Source: JALZOC01 sp031361295
Lineage (GTDB): Bacteria; Acidobacteriota; Vicinamibacteria; Vicinamibacterales; 2-12-FULL-66-21
Length of the DNA stretch: 29,454 bases
Reading direction: 5' to 3'
Assembly: GCA_031361295.1 (NCBI GenBank)
Contig: JANMCN010000044.1
Location: forward strand, 1 to 29,454
Part shown: piece by piece, positions 7,815 through 14,594 of the stretch
How positions within the stretch are numbered: the stretch's first letter is position 1
Layout of the letters: each line of letters opens with the position of its first letter
Made by a program: the position numbers and the translations under genes
The notes under the pieces: model-generated
The model's input: the letters and a program-made list of their open reading frames with translations, nothing else
Database searches by the model: none
Told to the model about the DNA's origin: nothing

Positions 7815-8551
7815 TCAGTGCTTCGCGTCCGCTCCTTTCGTCGGGGCCTCGTGGCGCGCGATCGTGGCGAGCACGCCTTGCACGTACTGATGCTGCCACG
7901 CGCTGCCGGCGCGCGTCGGGAGTTGCAGGCGGTTCAGCTCTAAGGCGATCGCCCGGTACGTGAAGCCTGCGCCCCGGCACTCGAGGATGACGGCGAGGGC
8001 CTTCTGCTCATCTGCCTGCGGGTGGAGCGTGCAGCGGTCCCCGTTCACCCGGAATCCGAAGGGCTCCGTGCCGGCCCGCTGGCCTCGGGCCCGTTTGGCG
8101 CGGAGCGCGGCGCGGTGCGTGCGGCGGTCAGTGCGCGCTCGAGCTCTCCGACGGCATCCAGAATGCGACGGGTAAAGGTGCTCGCCGGGTCGTCGTTGTC
8201 GGTACCCTCGCCAGCGGCGCTCACAATGCGGGCACCCTTCTTCGAGACCTCCCGTTCAATCAACACGCTGATAAACGCGTCGCGGGCGATCCGGTCCCGT
8301 TTGGCGACGATGAGCACGTCGCCGCGGCGGAGCGCGTTCAGGGCATCGGCAAGGCCCGGCCGGTCCTCAACCGCAAGCGTCCCTGACAGTCCCGCATCGG
8401 TGTAGGTCGCCGCGAGCTGGAGGCCGAGGCGCGCGGCCGTTTGCGTGATGGCCTCGTGCTGGGCCTCGAGACCGAGTCCGGATTCTCTCTGCTGATCCGT
8501 GGATACGCGGATGTAGGCGAGTGCGCGGCCGGAGGCGACTTGGCGAGCCAT
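7815..8551 (-). pseudogene. Serine recombinase (resolvase/invertase type), frameshifted
   Basis: The N-terminal catalytic domain starts at ATG 8551 with AGGAG 7 nt upstream and has the resolvase signature: ALAYIRVSTDQQ (catalytic Ser), LGLEAQHEAI, TYTDAGLSGT, RPGLADALNALRRGDVLIV, KRDRIARD. It runs into a wrong frame after ELERALTAART; the expected continuation (AALRAKRARGQRAGTEPFGFR, then NGDRCTLHPQADEQ and the C-terminal HTH-like FTYRAIALELNRLQLPTR) is present one frame over to a stop at 7815. A single missing C near 8112-8116 explains the shift. The restored protein would be about 245 residues, the size of an invertase-like recombinase. It is divergent from the RHH gene at 8649. A sequencing error is possible. 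Confidence 0.8.
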
Positions 8552-8576
8552 GCGGGTTCTCCTGCTGAAAAACAAC

Positions 8577-8601
8577 TTACCCGGCAATCATTGCATGGTA
8601 A
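8577..8601. promoter_or_regulatory. 25-bp palindromic operator-like site
   Basis: TTACC..GCAAT-C-ATTGC..GGTAA forms a dyad with 20 of 25 symmetric positions, lying between divergent start codons at 8551 and 8649. The left arm TTACCCGGCAATC is repeated exactly at 8621-8633. Such a dyad plus an extra half-site fits binding by the RHH protein encoded next door or by the recombinase; which one is inference. Confidence 0.6.
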
Positions 8602-8620
8602 TATGGCCCTGTCAAGCTCA

Positions 8621-8633
8621 TTACCCGGCAATC
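8621..8633 (+). repeat. Second copy of the 13-bp half-site
   Basis: TTACCCGGCAATC repeats the left arm of the palindrome at 8577-8589, 44 bp downstream in the same orientation. It ends 15 bp before GTG 8649 and lies just ahead of a TACGCT -10-like box at 8636-8641, so a bound protein could block RHH-gene transcription. Confidence 0.6.
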
Positions 8634-8648
8634 TGCTACGCTCTCCGC

Positions 8649-8906
8649 GTGGCCAAAAGGTATCAGCCTGTGGATGTTGTCAAAGCGTCGGTGTGGGTCA
8701 AGCCTGAGGTGCTTGAGCGTGCAAGGAATGCGGTGGTGTTTGTAGCCGGCGAGCTTCCTGGGTTTTCGTTCGTGAAGCTCCTGGATGAGGCGCTGACGCG
8801 CGAGATCGCCAGACTCGAGCGCAAGTACCGCGGCGGTCGGGCGTTTCCTGCGCGTACTGGAGAGCTCCGGCGGGGTGCGCGCTCGAGGCGTCCGCCGACG
8901 GCGTAG
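8649..8906 (+). CDS. Ribbon-helix-helix DNA-binding protein
   Basis: A small protein of 85 residues, probably a dimeric repressor or partition/mobilisation accessory factor. From GTG 8649 it reads MAKRYQPVDVVKASVWVKPEV; the KASVWVKPEVLERARN segment is a ribbon strand followed by a helix, and FSFVKLLDEALTREIARLER is the second helix, followed by YRGGRAFPAR, a tail typical of RHH proteins on plasmids and integrative elements. The upstream continuation of the frame to 8550 has no coding character. The start is only a few bases after a TACGCT box, so the message may be nearly leaderless. It is divergent from the recombinase and next to the palindrome it may bind. Confidence 0.75.
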   Translation: MAKRYQPVDVVKASVWVKPEVLERARNAVVFVAGELPGFSFVKLLDEALTREIARLERKYRGGRAFPARTGELRRGARSRRPPTA

Positions 8907-8916
8907 TTGTTTCAAT

Positions 8917-8973
8917 TTCAGCGGGCTAGGGTAGCTCCCGAACAGCGCCACTCCTGGGCGCCGGCCCGCTGAA
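8917..8973 (+). terminator. 10-bp perfect inverted repeat, terminator-like structure
   Basis: TTCAGCGGGC (8917-8926) pairs exactly with GCCCGCTGAA (8964-8973), enclosing smaller hairpins (GGGTAGCTCCC, GGCGCC). It lies 10 bp after the RHH stop and 45 bp before the next gene. The following ATTTCGTTT is only a weak T-tract, so termination is plausible and a structured leader for 9019 is the alternative. Confidence 0.45.
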
Positions 8974-9018
8974 TTTCGTTTACAGGGGAAAGCAGCTGCA
9001 ACAGGGGGCGGTCTAAAA

Positions 9019-9864
9019 ATGGTGACGCTGCGGGACGCGCTCGTTCAGGGACTTCTAACTTCCGCGGTTAAAGCCCCGCCCGCCCGCTTACCTCTTCTGC
9101 CCAGTCAATTGTTATTGCCCGTAATCGCCAGCGGCAGTAAATGCGGGCTTATCGTGATCGACACTTTGGAAATATACAAGGCGTATCACTGCGCAATCTG
9201 GCAGGCCGACAAGGACGCCAGCAATTCCCGGCGGCTATTTCGTGCGGCTGTGGTGACCGAGGAAGCCTCAGATCGCTGGGCGGAAGCGTTGATCTACCTG
9301 CCGTATATCCTGACCTGTGCTTTTGTGGGCTCAGTCGGATCGGCCCCGGGGGCAGTCTTGGGAGGCAACTCGACCGCCGCGGCACTCGACATCTCGGCCA
9401 GAATCAAGGCCGACGTTGCAAAATTGGCAGAGGCGGGTAGAGTTTGCGCGATTTGCGGCACTTGGTTTACCCGCACCCTGCCAGCGCAGCGCGTCACTTG
9501 CAAACGCCCCGGCTGCACAAAAACCTACGAAGCCGTGAGCCAGAAGTCGCGCCGGCGAAAAGGGCACGCCGATGCGACACGCCGCAATCGAGAAGCGAAG
9601 AAGTTGCGGGAATTTATAAAGCCGCTGGCAAAGGCTGTCGTGCTGCGGCCCCTTCCACAAACTGGAGTTCTTAAAGACTGTAGGTCTCCTGAAGCTTTGT
9701 GGCAGGCCATTATGACAGCAGAGAAAAAAGCACTCCCTAGCTTTCTTGATGCGCTGACGCCTTGGCTTGAGCAGGCAGCCAACGACGCGACGGTGGCGAT
9801 CGAGCACGCGATGCGCTTTGCACGATCCCCGAGGCGCAAGCGTGCCCAGGCGAAGAACCCCTAA
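9019..9864 (+). CDS. Zinc-ribbon protein of unknown function
   Basis: A protein of 281 residues with ATG 9019 about 8 nt after AGGGGGCGG. The N-terminal half (about residues 1-135) has no recognised family. Residues about 142-170 hold four cysteines as C-x2-C and, after a 12-13-residue spacer, C-x4-C (CAICGTWF...TCKRPGCTKTY), then a very basic stretch (KSRRRKG...RRNREAKK), which together suggest a zinc-bound nucleic-acid contact. The C terminus is helical and ends in RRKRAQAKNP. Its base composition is a little lower in GC than the core genes. It is the first long gene of the integrative element and may be its cargo or a regulator. No signal peptide or membrane segment. Confidence 0.65.
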   Translation: MVTLRDALVQGLLTSAVKAPPARLPLLPSQLLLPVIASGSKCGLIVIDTLEIYKAYHCAIWQADKDASNSRRLFRAAVVTEEASDRWAEALIYLPYILTCAFVGSVGSAPGAVLGGNSTAAALDISARIKADVAKLAEAGRVCAICGTWFTRTLPAQRVTCKRPGCTKTYEAVSQKSRRRKGHADATRRNREAKKLREFIKPLAKAVVLRPLPQTGVLKDCRSPEALWQAIMTAEKKALPSFLDALTPWLEQAANDATVAIEHAMRFARSPRRKRAQAKNP

Positions 9865-9927
9865 CGGCCTCAACTGGTACCGTCCGACGGGCTGACGACC
9901 GCGGTTGCGAGCGGTATCGTCATCACC

Positions 9928-10155
9928 ATGTTGATGGTCTCTCGCGCTCTCCTCGAACGGATCAAGCTTAGCCATACTCCGGCGTACCGCCTGGCCATTA
10001 CGGCCGGCCTCCATCCGAGCACACTTTCGAAGCTCATGAACGGCGCTGAGCGCGTCCGACCGGACGATCCACGAATCGTTGCCGTTGGGCGGCAGCTTGG
10101 TTTGTTACCGATGGAATGCTTCGCGAGTGACGGCGACGACTCGGAATCGATCTAG
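9928..10155 (+). CDS. Small helix-turn-helix (Cro/C1-like) protein
   Basis: A protein of 75 residues, mostly a single lambda-repressor-like HTH domain: ERIKLSHTPAYRLAITAGLH (helices 1-2), PSTLSKLMNGAERVR (recognition helix), DPRIVAVGRQLGL (closing helix). ATG 9928 and ATG 9934 are both possible. It lies directly upstream of the short ORF and the replication gene, and AACGCC dyads occur at 10193-10226 and 10524-10538, so it could be the element's copy-control or lysogeny-type switch. Target sites are inferred. Confidence 0.75.
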   Translation: MLMVSRALLERIKLSHTPAYRLAITAGLHPSTLSKLMNGAERVRPDDPRIVAVGRQLGLLPMECFASDGDDSESI

Positions 10156-10192
10156 ACGACAGCCTGCGTGTCACCGGTGGTTTGTAAACGAC

Positions 10193-10226
10193 GAACGCCG
10201 CCAGGTCATCACCCTAAGCGGCGTTC
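10193..10226 (+). promoter_or_regulatory. 9-bp inverted repeat before the replication operon
   Basis: GAACGCCGC (10193-10201) and GCGGCGTTC (10218-10226) pair perfectly across a 16-nt loop, 24 bp before the GTG at 10250. The 12-bp string CGACGAACGCCG at 10189-10200 is repeated at 10519-10530. It could be an operator for the HTH protein or an mRNA attenuator. Confidence 0.5.
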
Positions 10227-10249
10227 AATTCTCGAAGGAGCGAAGCTGT

Positions 10250-10540
10250 GTGTACCAAGTCTATCTCACGTCCACGTCCCCGCGGTGTCCTGATTTACGC
10301 GAATCGACCGGTGGCGGCACGATGACGCCTGTCAGGGTCAAACCGTCGAATCTTGAGTTCCTCCGCTTGCAGAATGAGGCCGACGATACAGCGCTCGAGT
10401 ACGACCATTTCAAAGTGGCGATCTTCCAAGCCGCAGACCGCAAGTTCATGGCGAAGCGTCGGCTGGCCAGATTCATTGCGAAACAGGCCGCTCAGCAAAC
10501 GCCGCGTGAGGATGGAAGCGACGAACGCCGATGGCGTTAG
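10250..10540 (+). CDS. Short hypothetical protein of the replication operon
   Basis: A protein of 96 residues from GTG 10250, preceded by AAGGAG (10235-10240) at 9 nt; a shorter version from ATG 10322 (72 residues, MTPVRVKPSNLEFL) has only a weak ribosome site. The C-terminal part is charged and helical (LEFLRLQNEADDTALEYDHFK, ADRKFMAKRRLARFIAKQAAQ). No family recognised. The end overlaps the start of the replication gene by 10 bp, which suggests translational coupling and an accessory role in replication. Confidence 0.5.
   Translation: MYQVYLTSTSPRCPDLRESTGGGTMTPVRVKPSNLEFLRLQNEADDTALEYDHFKVAIFQAADRKFMAKRRLARFIAKQAAQQTPREDGSDERRWR
10524..10538 (+). promoter_or_regulatory. AACGCC-GAT-GGCGTT dyad across the replication-gene start codon
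   Basis: A perfect 6-bp dyad with a 3-nt centre contains the ATG at 10531. It is embedded in a second copy of CGACGAACGCCG (10519-10530). As DNA it could bind the HTH protein; as RNA it could occlude the start codon. Confidence 0.45.
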
Positions 10541-12675
10541 ACAAAGAGACGGTACGTAGAGGCTCCCGTCTCGAAGCCGTGATTCCTGCGCTCCTGGGCA
10601 CGCCGCTGCACATCAACGGCAGCCGGGAGCCGGCGGTACGGTGTCCGTTTCACGAGGACCAGTCGCCGTCGTTGCGCATCAACCTAGATCGGCAAGTGTG
10701 GCACTGCGACCCGTGCGGCTTCGGTGGGGACGTGTTCGAGCTGGTCGAACGCGTCAAGGGTGTGGACTTTCCCGCGGCCATGCGGTGGCTGGCAGAGCAG
10801 GGACAGATGAGCGAGCCAGAGCGGCGAATCGTCGCAACCTACGACTACACGGATGAAGGCGGCGCCCTGGTGTATCAGGTGGTGCGACTAGACCCGAAGG
10901 GCTTCCGCCAGCGTCGTCCTGATGGTAACGGCGGTTGGATTTGGAACATGGCTGGGGTTCCGAGGGTCCTCTACTGCCGGCCCAAACTGACGGGGCGCGA
11001 AGCGGTCGTTGTGGCGGCCGGGGAGAAGGACGTTAATGCGCTCTGGGCGATCGGTATCCCTGCAACCACCAATTCGGGTGGGGAGACGAAGTGGACGAGC
11101 GAACACACGGGCCAGCTCGTATCCGCTGGTGTTAAGCGGGTGCTGGTTATCCCAGACAACGACGAGACGGGACGACAGCACGCCTGCACCGTCGCCGCTT
11201 CCTGTGTCGCGGCCGGCCTGAGCGTCAAGATGCTGACGTTACCAGGCGTACCCGTGAAGGGGGATGTTAGCGATTACCTCGCCTCACATAGTCCAGCGGA
11301 GCTGATGGGGCTGATGAAGTCCGCTCCGCCGTACGAGTCGGCTCCGGATACCTCGCCCTCGACCGCCCTTGAATCCTCGTCGGATGTGCCGCATTGGCCC
11401 GAAGCCGCTCCGGCCATGTACCACGGGCTGCTCGGCCGATTCGTAAGCCTGCTCACGCCCGACACCGAGGCCGACCCCGTTGGTCTACTGGCGCAAGGAC
11501 TCGTCGCGTTCGGCAACGTGATTGGACGGAGCCCGCATTTTGTCGTGGAGGACGATCGCCACGCGCTCAACCTGTTCGTCGGGGTCGTCGGGGCGACGAG
11601 CAAGGGCAGAAAAGGCACCGGATTCGGCCGGATTCGCGCACGGTTTGAGGCGGTCGATGGGACATGGGCGCAGGAGCGGATCACCGGCAATATGGCCTCC
11701 GGTGAAGGGCTCGTCCATCAAGTGCGAGACCCGAGGATGCGCACCTCTCGAAGCAGCCGGCGCCAAGATGACCCGACGGTCGAGGCCGAAGTCGAGGACC
11801 CGGGTGTTGCCGACAAGCGATTGCTCGTCTACGAAACTGAGCTCGCCTCAGCCCTCCGGGTCATGGAGCGGGACGGGAACACGCTGTCCGCGATCATTCG
11901 GCAGGCCTGGGATACCGGGACCATCCGGAACCTTACGAAGACCCAGCCGTCGCAGGCGACGGGAGCCCACATTAGCATTGTCGGCCACATCACGAAGGAG
12001 GAGCTGCGCCGATACCTCACACGGACGGAGGTCGGCAACGGCTTCGGTAATCGCTTTCTGTGGATTTGCGTGCGGCGGCAGCGCGTCCTGCCATGGGGCG
12101 GAAGCCTCCAACCCGAGGATCTGGCGAGGTTCGACGCGGAGTTCGACGCGGCCGTCCAGTTTGGGCAGCGCGCGCATACCATCACGATGGACGCTGCCGC
12201 TCGCGGGGTGTGGGAGCGCGTCTACGCGGACCTGTCAGAAGGTAAGCCGGGCATGCTCGGGGCGATTATCTCGAGGGCCGAAGCGCAGGTCCGCCGGCTT
12301 GCCTGTTTGTATGCGCTGCTTGATTGCTCCGTCGTGGTCACGGAGGCCCACCTCATCGCGGCGCTAGCCCTTTGGGAATATGCCGAGGCGTCTGCGCGCT
12401 TCATCTTCGGTGAAGCCCTGGGCGATCCCGTCGCGGATGACATTCTCCGCGCACTGAATGCCGCTGGCGCAACGGGACTCACGCGGACAGAGATCAACGG
12501 ACTTTTCGCCGGCAACAAGCAATCGGCACAGATTCAGCGCGCCCTGACGAGCCTCGCAGAGCTGGGGTTGGCGGGGCGGCCCGCGATCGAACCGGGCGGC
12601 AGCGGACGGCCAGCGGAGCGGTGGATTGTCTTGCGCCCCCAGTCAAATCGGCCCACCAGCAAGGCGGCAGCGTGA
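10531..12675 (+). CDS. Replication protein: CHC2 zinc finger, TOPRIM and DUF3987 fusion
   Basis: A 714-residue primase-helicase-like protein that likely replicates the element. Residues 38-62 form a CHC2 zinc finger (C38, H41, C59, C62 in RCPFHEDQSP...WHCDPCGFGGD), as in DnaG. A TOPRIM domain follows (about 155-255), with catalytic-type E165 in VVAAGEKD, the DND pair at 209-211 in VIPDNDETG, and D245/D248 in KGDVSDYL. Residues about 300-640 match the DUF3987 type seen in element-borne replication proteins: a P-loop-like VGATSKGRKGTG, LLVYETELASALRVMERDG, and SIVGHITKEELRRYL. The tail looks like a winged-helix segment (GLTRTEINGLFAG). The next genes follow closely. No frameshift is seen. Confidence 0.88.
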   Translation: MALDKETVRRGSRLEAVIPALLGTPLHINGSREPAVRCPFHEDQSPSLRINLDRQVWHCDPCGFGGDVFELVERVKGVDFPAAMRWLAEQGQMSEPERRIVATYDYTDEGGALVYQVVRLDPKGFRQRRPDGNGGWIWNMAGVPRVLYCRPKLTGREAVVVAAGEKDVNALWAIGIPATTNSGGETKWTSEHTGQLVSAGVKRVLVIPDNDETGRQHACTVAASCVAAGLSVKMLTLPGVPVKGDVSDYLASHSPAELMGLMKSAPPYESAPDTSPSTALESSSDVPHWPEAAPAMYHGLLGRFVSLLTPDTEADPVGLLAQGLVAFGNVIGRSPHFVVEDDRHALNLFVGVVGATSKGRKGTGFGRIRARFEAVDGTWAQERITGNMASGEGLVHQVRDPRMRTSRSSRRQDDPTVEAEVEDPGVADKRLLVYETELASALRVMERDGNTLSAIIRQAWDTGTIRNLTKTQPSQATGAHISIVGHITKEELRRYLTRTEVGNGFGNRFLWICVRRQRVLPWGGSLQPEDLARFDAEFDAAVQFGQRAHTITMDAAARGVWERVYADLSEGKPGMLGAIISRAEAQVRRLACLYALLDCSVVVTEAHLIAALALWEYAEASARFIFGEALGDPVADDILRALNAAGATGLTRTEINGLFAGNKQSAQIQRALTSLAELGLAGRPAIEPGGSGRPAERWIVLRPQSNRPTSKAAA

Positions 12676-12678
12676 CCG

Positions 12679-12705
12679 TTCTTTCGTTTAATTCGTTTCT
12701 TTCGT
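12679..12705 (+). repeat. AT-rich tract with two TTCTTTCGT repeats
   Basis: TTCTTTCGT occurs at 12679-12687 and 12697-12705 (18-bp period), with a partial TTCGTTT copy between, in the only AT-rich stretch around the replication gene. It could be part of an origin or an mRNA feature before the TTG start at 12726. The small repeat number keeps confidence low. Confidence 0.3.
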
Positions 12706-12725
12706 AGTCACTAGGAGTTGAAACG

Positions 12726-13175
12726 TTGGGTCATTACCTCAGCCTCGCGGTCGCGTCCGCTCCGGCCTACGTGGATCGTGGGGTGGTGGATGTCCTCCAG
12801 GATGAGGACGCGCTCTCATTGCTCCTGTCACTGGAGATTGGCGGGGTCGATCTGCGGGTGGGCACGGACGGACGCCTCGAGGCTATTGGCGATCGCTTAA
12901 CGGCGCCCGACAGTGCCCGCGTGCAGTGTCATGGCGCGTCGCTGCTCGCCCTGGTTCGGGTGTGCGATGCCGGCGTGCAGGAGAGGCTTGAACAGCTGCG
13001 GGGCGGGTCCGGAGTGATCGGGCCCGGCGCCGACGGTCAGCGCGCGGGCTTCTGTTTCGCGTGCTTCGACACCTTACCGACGGCGAGGATGGGGCACTGC
13101 TGGCGGTGCGCCGTCTCCTGGCGACTCGCTCACGGTCTGGGCGTTCCCTCGTCTCTGCCGGAGTTCACTCGGTAA
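12726..13175 (+). CDS. TubC_N-like domain plus zinc-ribbon protein
   Basis: A protein of 149 residues starting at TTG 12726, 8 nt after AGGAG (12713-12717); no ATG is available in frame. Residues about 25-80 resemble the TubC N-terminal docking-like fold: a helix, then VDLRVGTDGRLEAIG, a Pro, and HGASLLALV, a module often found beside primases in mobile elements. Residues about 108-130 hold C-x2-C and C-x2-C (FCFACFD...GHCWRCA), a zinc ribbon. The two together suggest a partner of the upstream replication protein that contacts nucleic acid. The TAA stop overlaps the ATG of the next gene by one base (TAATG), so the two are translationally coupled. Family call is by pattern only. Confidence 0.65.
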   Translation: MGHYLSLAVASAPAYVDRGVVDVLQDEDALSLLLSLEIGGVDLRVGTDGRLEAIGDRLTAPDSARVQCHGASLLALVRVCDAGVQERLEQLRGGSGVIGPGADGQRAGFCFACFDTLPTARMGHCWRCAVSWRLAHGLGVPSSLPEFTR

Positions 13176-13417
13176 TGCACCCGCCCTCTGAAGGGGACGC
13201 CTACCTGCCGATGAAGGCGCTCGCCGCGTACGCGGGCCTGAGCGTCACGGTGTTGCGCCAGTATCTGCGGCACTGTGCGCGCCCGCTCCCTCACTACCGG
13301 ATCGGCGGGAAGATTCTCGTGCGCCGCTCAGAGTTCGATGCGTGGGCTGCTGGGTTCCGGTCCGCGGCGCGGCCGTCCATCGATGCAATAGTCGCCGAAA
13401 CACTGCGGGGGTTGTAA
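13175..13417 (+). CDS. xis: Excisionase-like MerR/HTH_17 DNA-binding protein
   Basis: A protein of 80 residues with ATG 13175 overlapping the preceding stop by one base. The domain reads AYLPMKALAAYAGLSVTVLRQYLR (winged HTH helices), then HYRIGGKILVRRSEFDAWAAGF, the wing and final helix of HTH_17/excisionase proteins. It ends one base before the integrase ATG, the usual place for a directionality factor (xis-int order). It would bind near the att site and favour excision. The gene symbol reflects this position and fold; no activity is proven. Confidence 0.8.
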   Translation: MHPPSEGDAYLPMKALAAYAGLSVTVLRQYLRHCARPLPHYRIGGKILVRRSEFDAWAAGFRSAARPSIDAIVAETLRGL

Positions 13418-13418
13418 G

Positions 13419-14582
13419 ATGCCGGCAACGATGGGCGTTAAGGTCAAGTTTCGGCAAGCGGCGTGGTGGGTGTACATCGACCATCAAGGCCGGCGTAAAG
13501 CCAAGAAGATTGGCGACAAGGCCACGGCGCACGAGGTGGCGAAGCGTATTCGGGAGCGTCTGCTGCTTGGTGACCTGAGCTTGCTCACCTCTGAGCCGGC
13601 GGAGACCCTCGAACGCTACGGCACCCGGTGGCTCGAGCAAGGCGAAGGTAATCGAAAGGCGAGCACGCATCGCTTTTACCGGTTCAACCTGGCGCGGCAT
13701 ATCGTCCCAGTCCTTGGGGCCCGACCTATCACCGCGGTGACGCGGGCCGACTGTCGCGACCTCATCACGGCCTGCCGGCAAAAGGGCCTAAAACGCGCGT
13801 CACTGCTCGGTGTGCAACGGACGCTCAGCGCGGTCCTGTCGCACGCGATCGAGGATGGGTTACTTCAGGCCAATCCGGCGTTTCGGATGGGCAAGCATCT
13901 GAGACTCGGGGACGAGAAACGGGCGGCGATTCAGCCGCTCACGTATCTGGAGGCACATCAATTCCTCGAGGCGGTTCGCGACCGGATGCCGGAGTATCAC
14001 CCGTTCTTCTTGTGCGCGCTGCGCACGGGCATGCGCCTCGGCGAGCTCCTGGCGCTGCAATGGGCCGATGTGGACTTCGCCGGCCGCTTCCTCGAGGTGC
14101 GCCGGAACCTCGTGGCTGGGCGCCTCACGTCCACCAAGAGCACGAACCGGCGACGTGTCGATATGTCCCTGAACCTGACGAAGGCGCTTCGTGAGCTGCA
14201 CCGGGAGCGCAAGGCCTCGAGCCTCAAGGCGGGCACGCCTGTTCCGTCATGGGTGTTCATCAATCGCGACGGCAGCGCCCTGGACGGCGATAACGTGCGG
14301 CATCGCGTGTTCTATCGACTCCTTGAAGGCGCGGAGTTGCGGCAGATCCGGTTCCACGACCTGCGGCACACCTATGCATCCCTGCTCATCCAGAACGGCG
14401 AGTCCCTGACGTACGTGAAGGAGCAGATGGGGCACTCCTCCATCCAGGTCACCGTGGACGTGTACGGGCACCTGGTGCCGAGCGCGAATCGCGCGGCGGT
14501 AGACAAGTTGGACGCGTTGCCAATCCGCAACCCAGGCGCAACCAGTGAGGAAAACGCGACGGGCACGAATGACGGTAAGTGA
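13419..14582 (+). CDS. int: Tyrosine site-specific integrase
   Basis: A phage-type tyrosine recombinase of 387 residues that integrates and excises the element. The N-terminal arm-binding part (about residues 6-55: KFRQAAWWVYIDHQGRRKAK) is followed by a SAM-like core-binding domain (about 65-165) and the catalytic domain. Catalytic residues seen: Arg near 205 (RTGMRLGELLALQWADVD), Lys in the TSTKSTNRRRV hairpin, His-x-x-Arg at about 313-316 (FHDLRHTYASLL), His in MGHSSIQVT, and Tyr near 347 (VDVYGHLVP). It ends 12 bp before the CCA end of a tRNA-Thr gene on the opposite strand, the expected arrangement for an integrase that uses the tRNA 3' end as attB. It appears intact. Confidence 0.93.
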   Translation: MPATMGVKVKFRQAAWWVYIDHQGRRKAKKIGDKATAHEVAKRIRERLLLGDLSLLTSEPAETLERYGTRWLEQGEGNRKASTHRFYRFNLARHIVPVLGARPITAVTRADCRDLITACRQKGLKRASLLGVQRTLSAVLSHAIEDGLLQANPAFRMGKHLRLGDEKRAAIQPLTYLEAHQFLEAVRDRMPEYHPFFLCALRTGMRLGELLALQWADVDFAGRFLEVRRNLVAGRLTSTKSTNRRRVDMSLNLTKALRELHRERKASSLKAGTPVPSWVFINRDGSALDGDNVRHRVFYRLLEGAELRQIRFHDLRHTYASLLIQNGESLTYVKEQMGHSSIQVTVDVYGHLVPSANRAAVDKLDALPIRNPGATSEENATGTNDGK

Positions 14583-14594
14583 TTGATTTGATTA

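Larger units (their letters stand above)
7815..14594 (+). mobile_element. Integrative element at tRNA-Thr
   Basis: Gene order is recombinase (broken), RHH, zinc-ribbon, HTH, short ORF, CHC2-TOPRIM-DUF3987, TubC_N/zinc, xis, int, then tRNA-Thr. The right end is well placed by the integrase and the tRNA 3' end. The left end is not found; the stated start is only the leftmost element-like gene. There are no structural phage, relaxase or conjugation genes, so it resembles a phage satellite or a small replicating island dependent on a helper, or a shortened remnant of a larger element. Confidence 0.7.

Noticed and set aside
7604..7963. Plus-strand 119-residue frame with a hydrophobic start
   Set aside because: It overlaps the recombinase 3' end, lacks a ribosome site and becomes Arg-rich noise; treated as a shadow.
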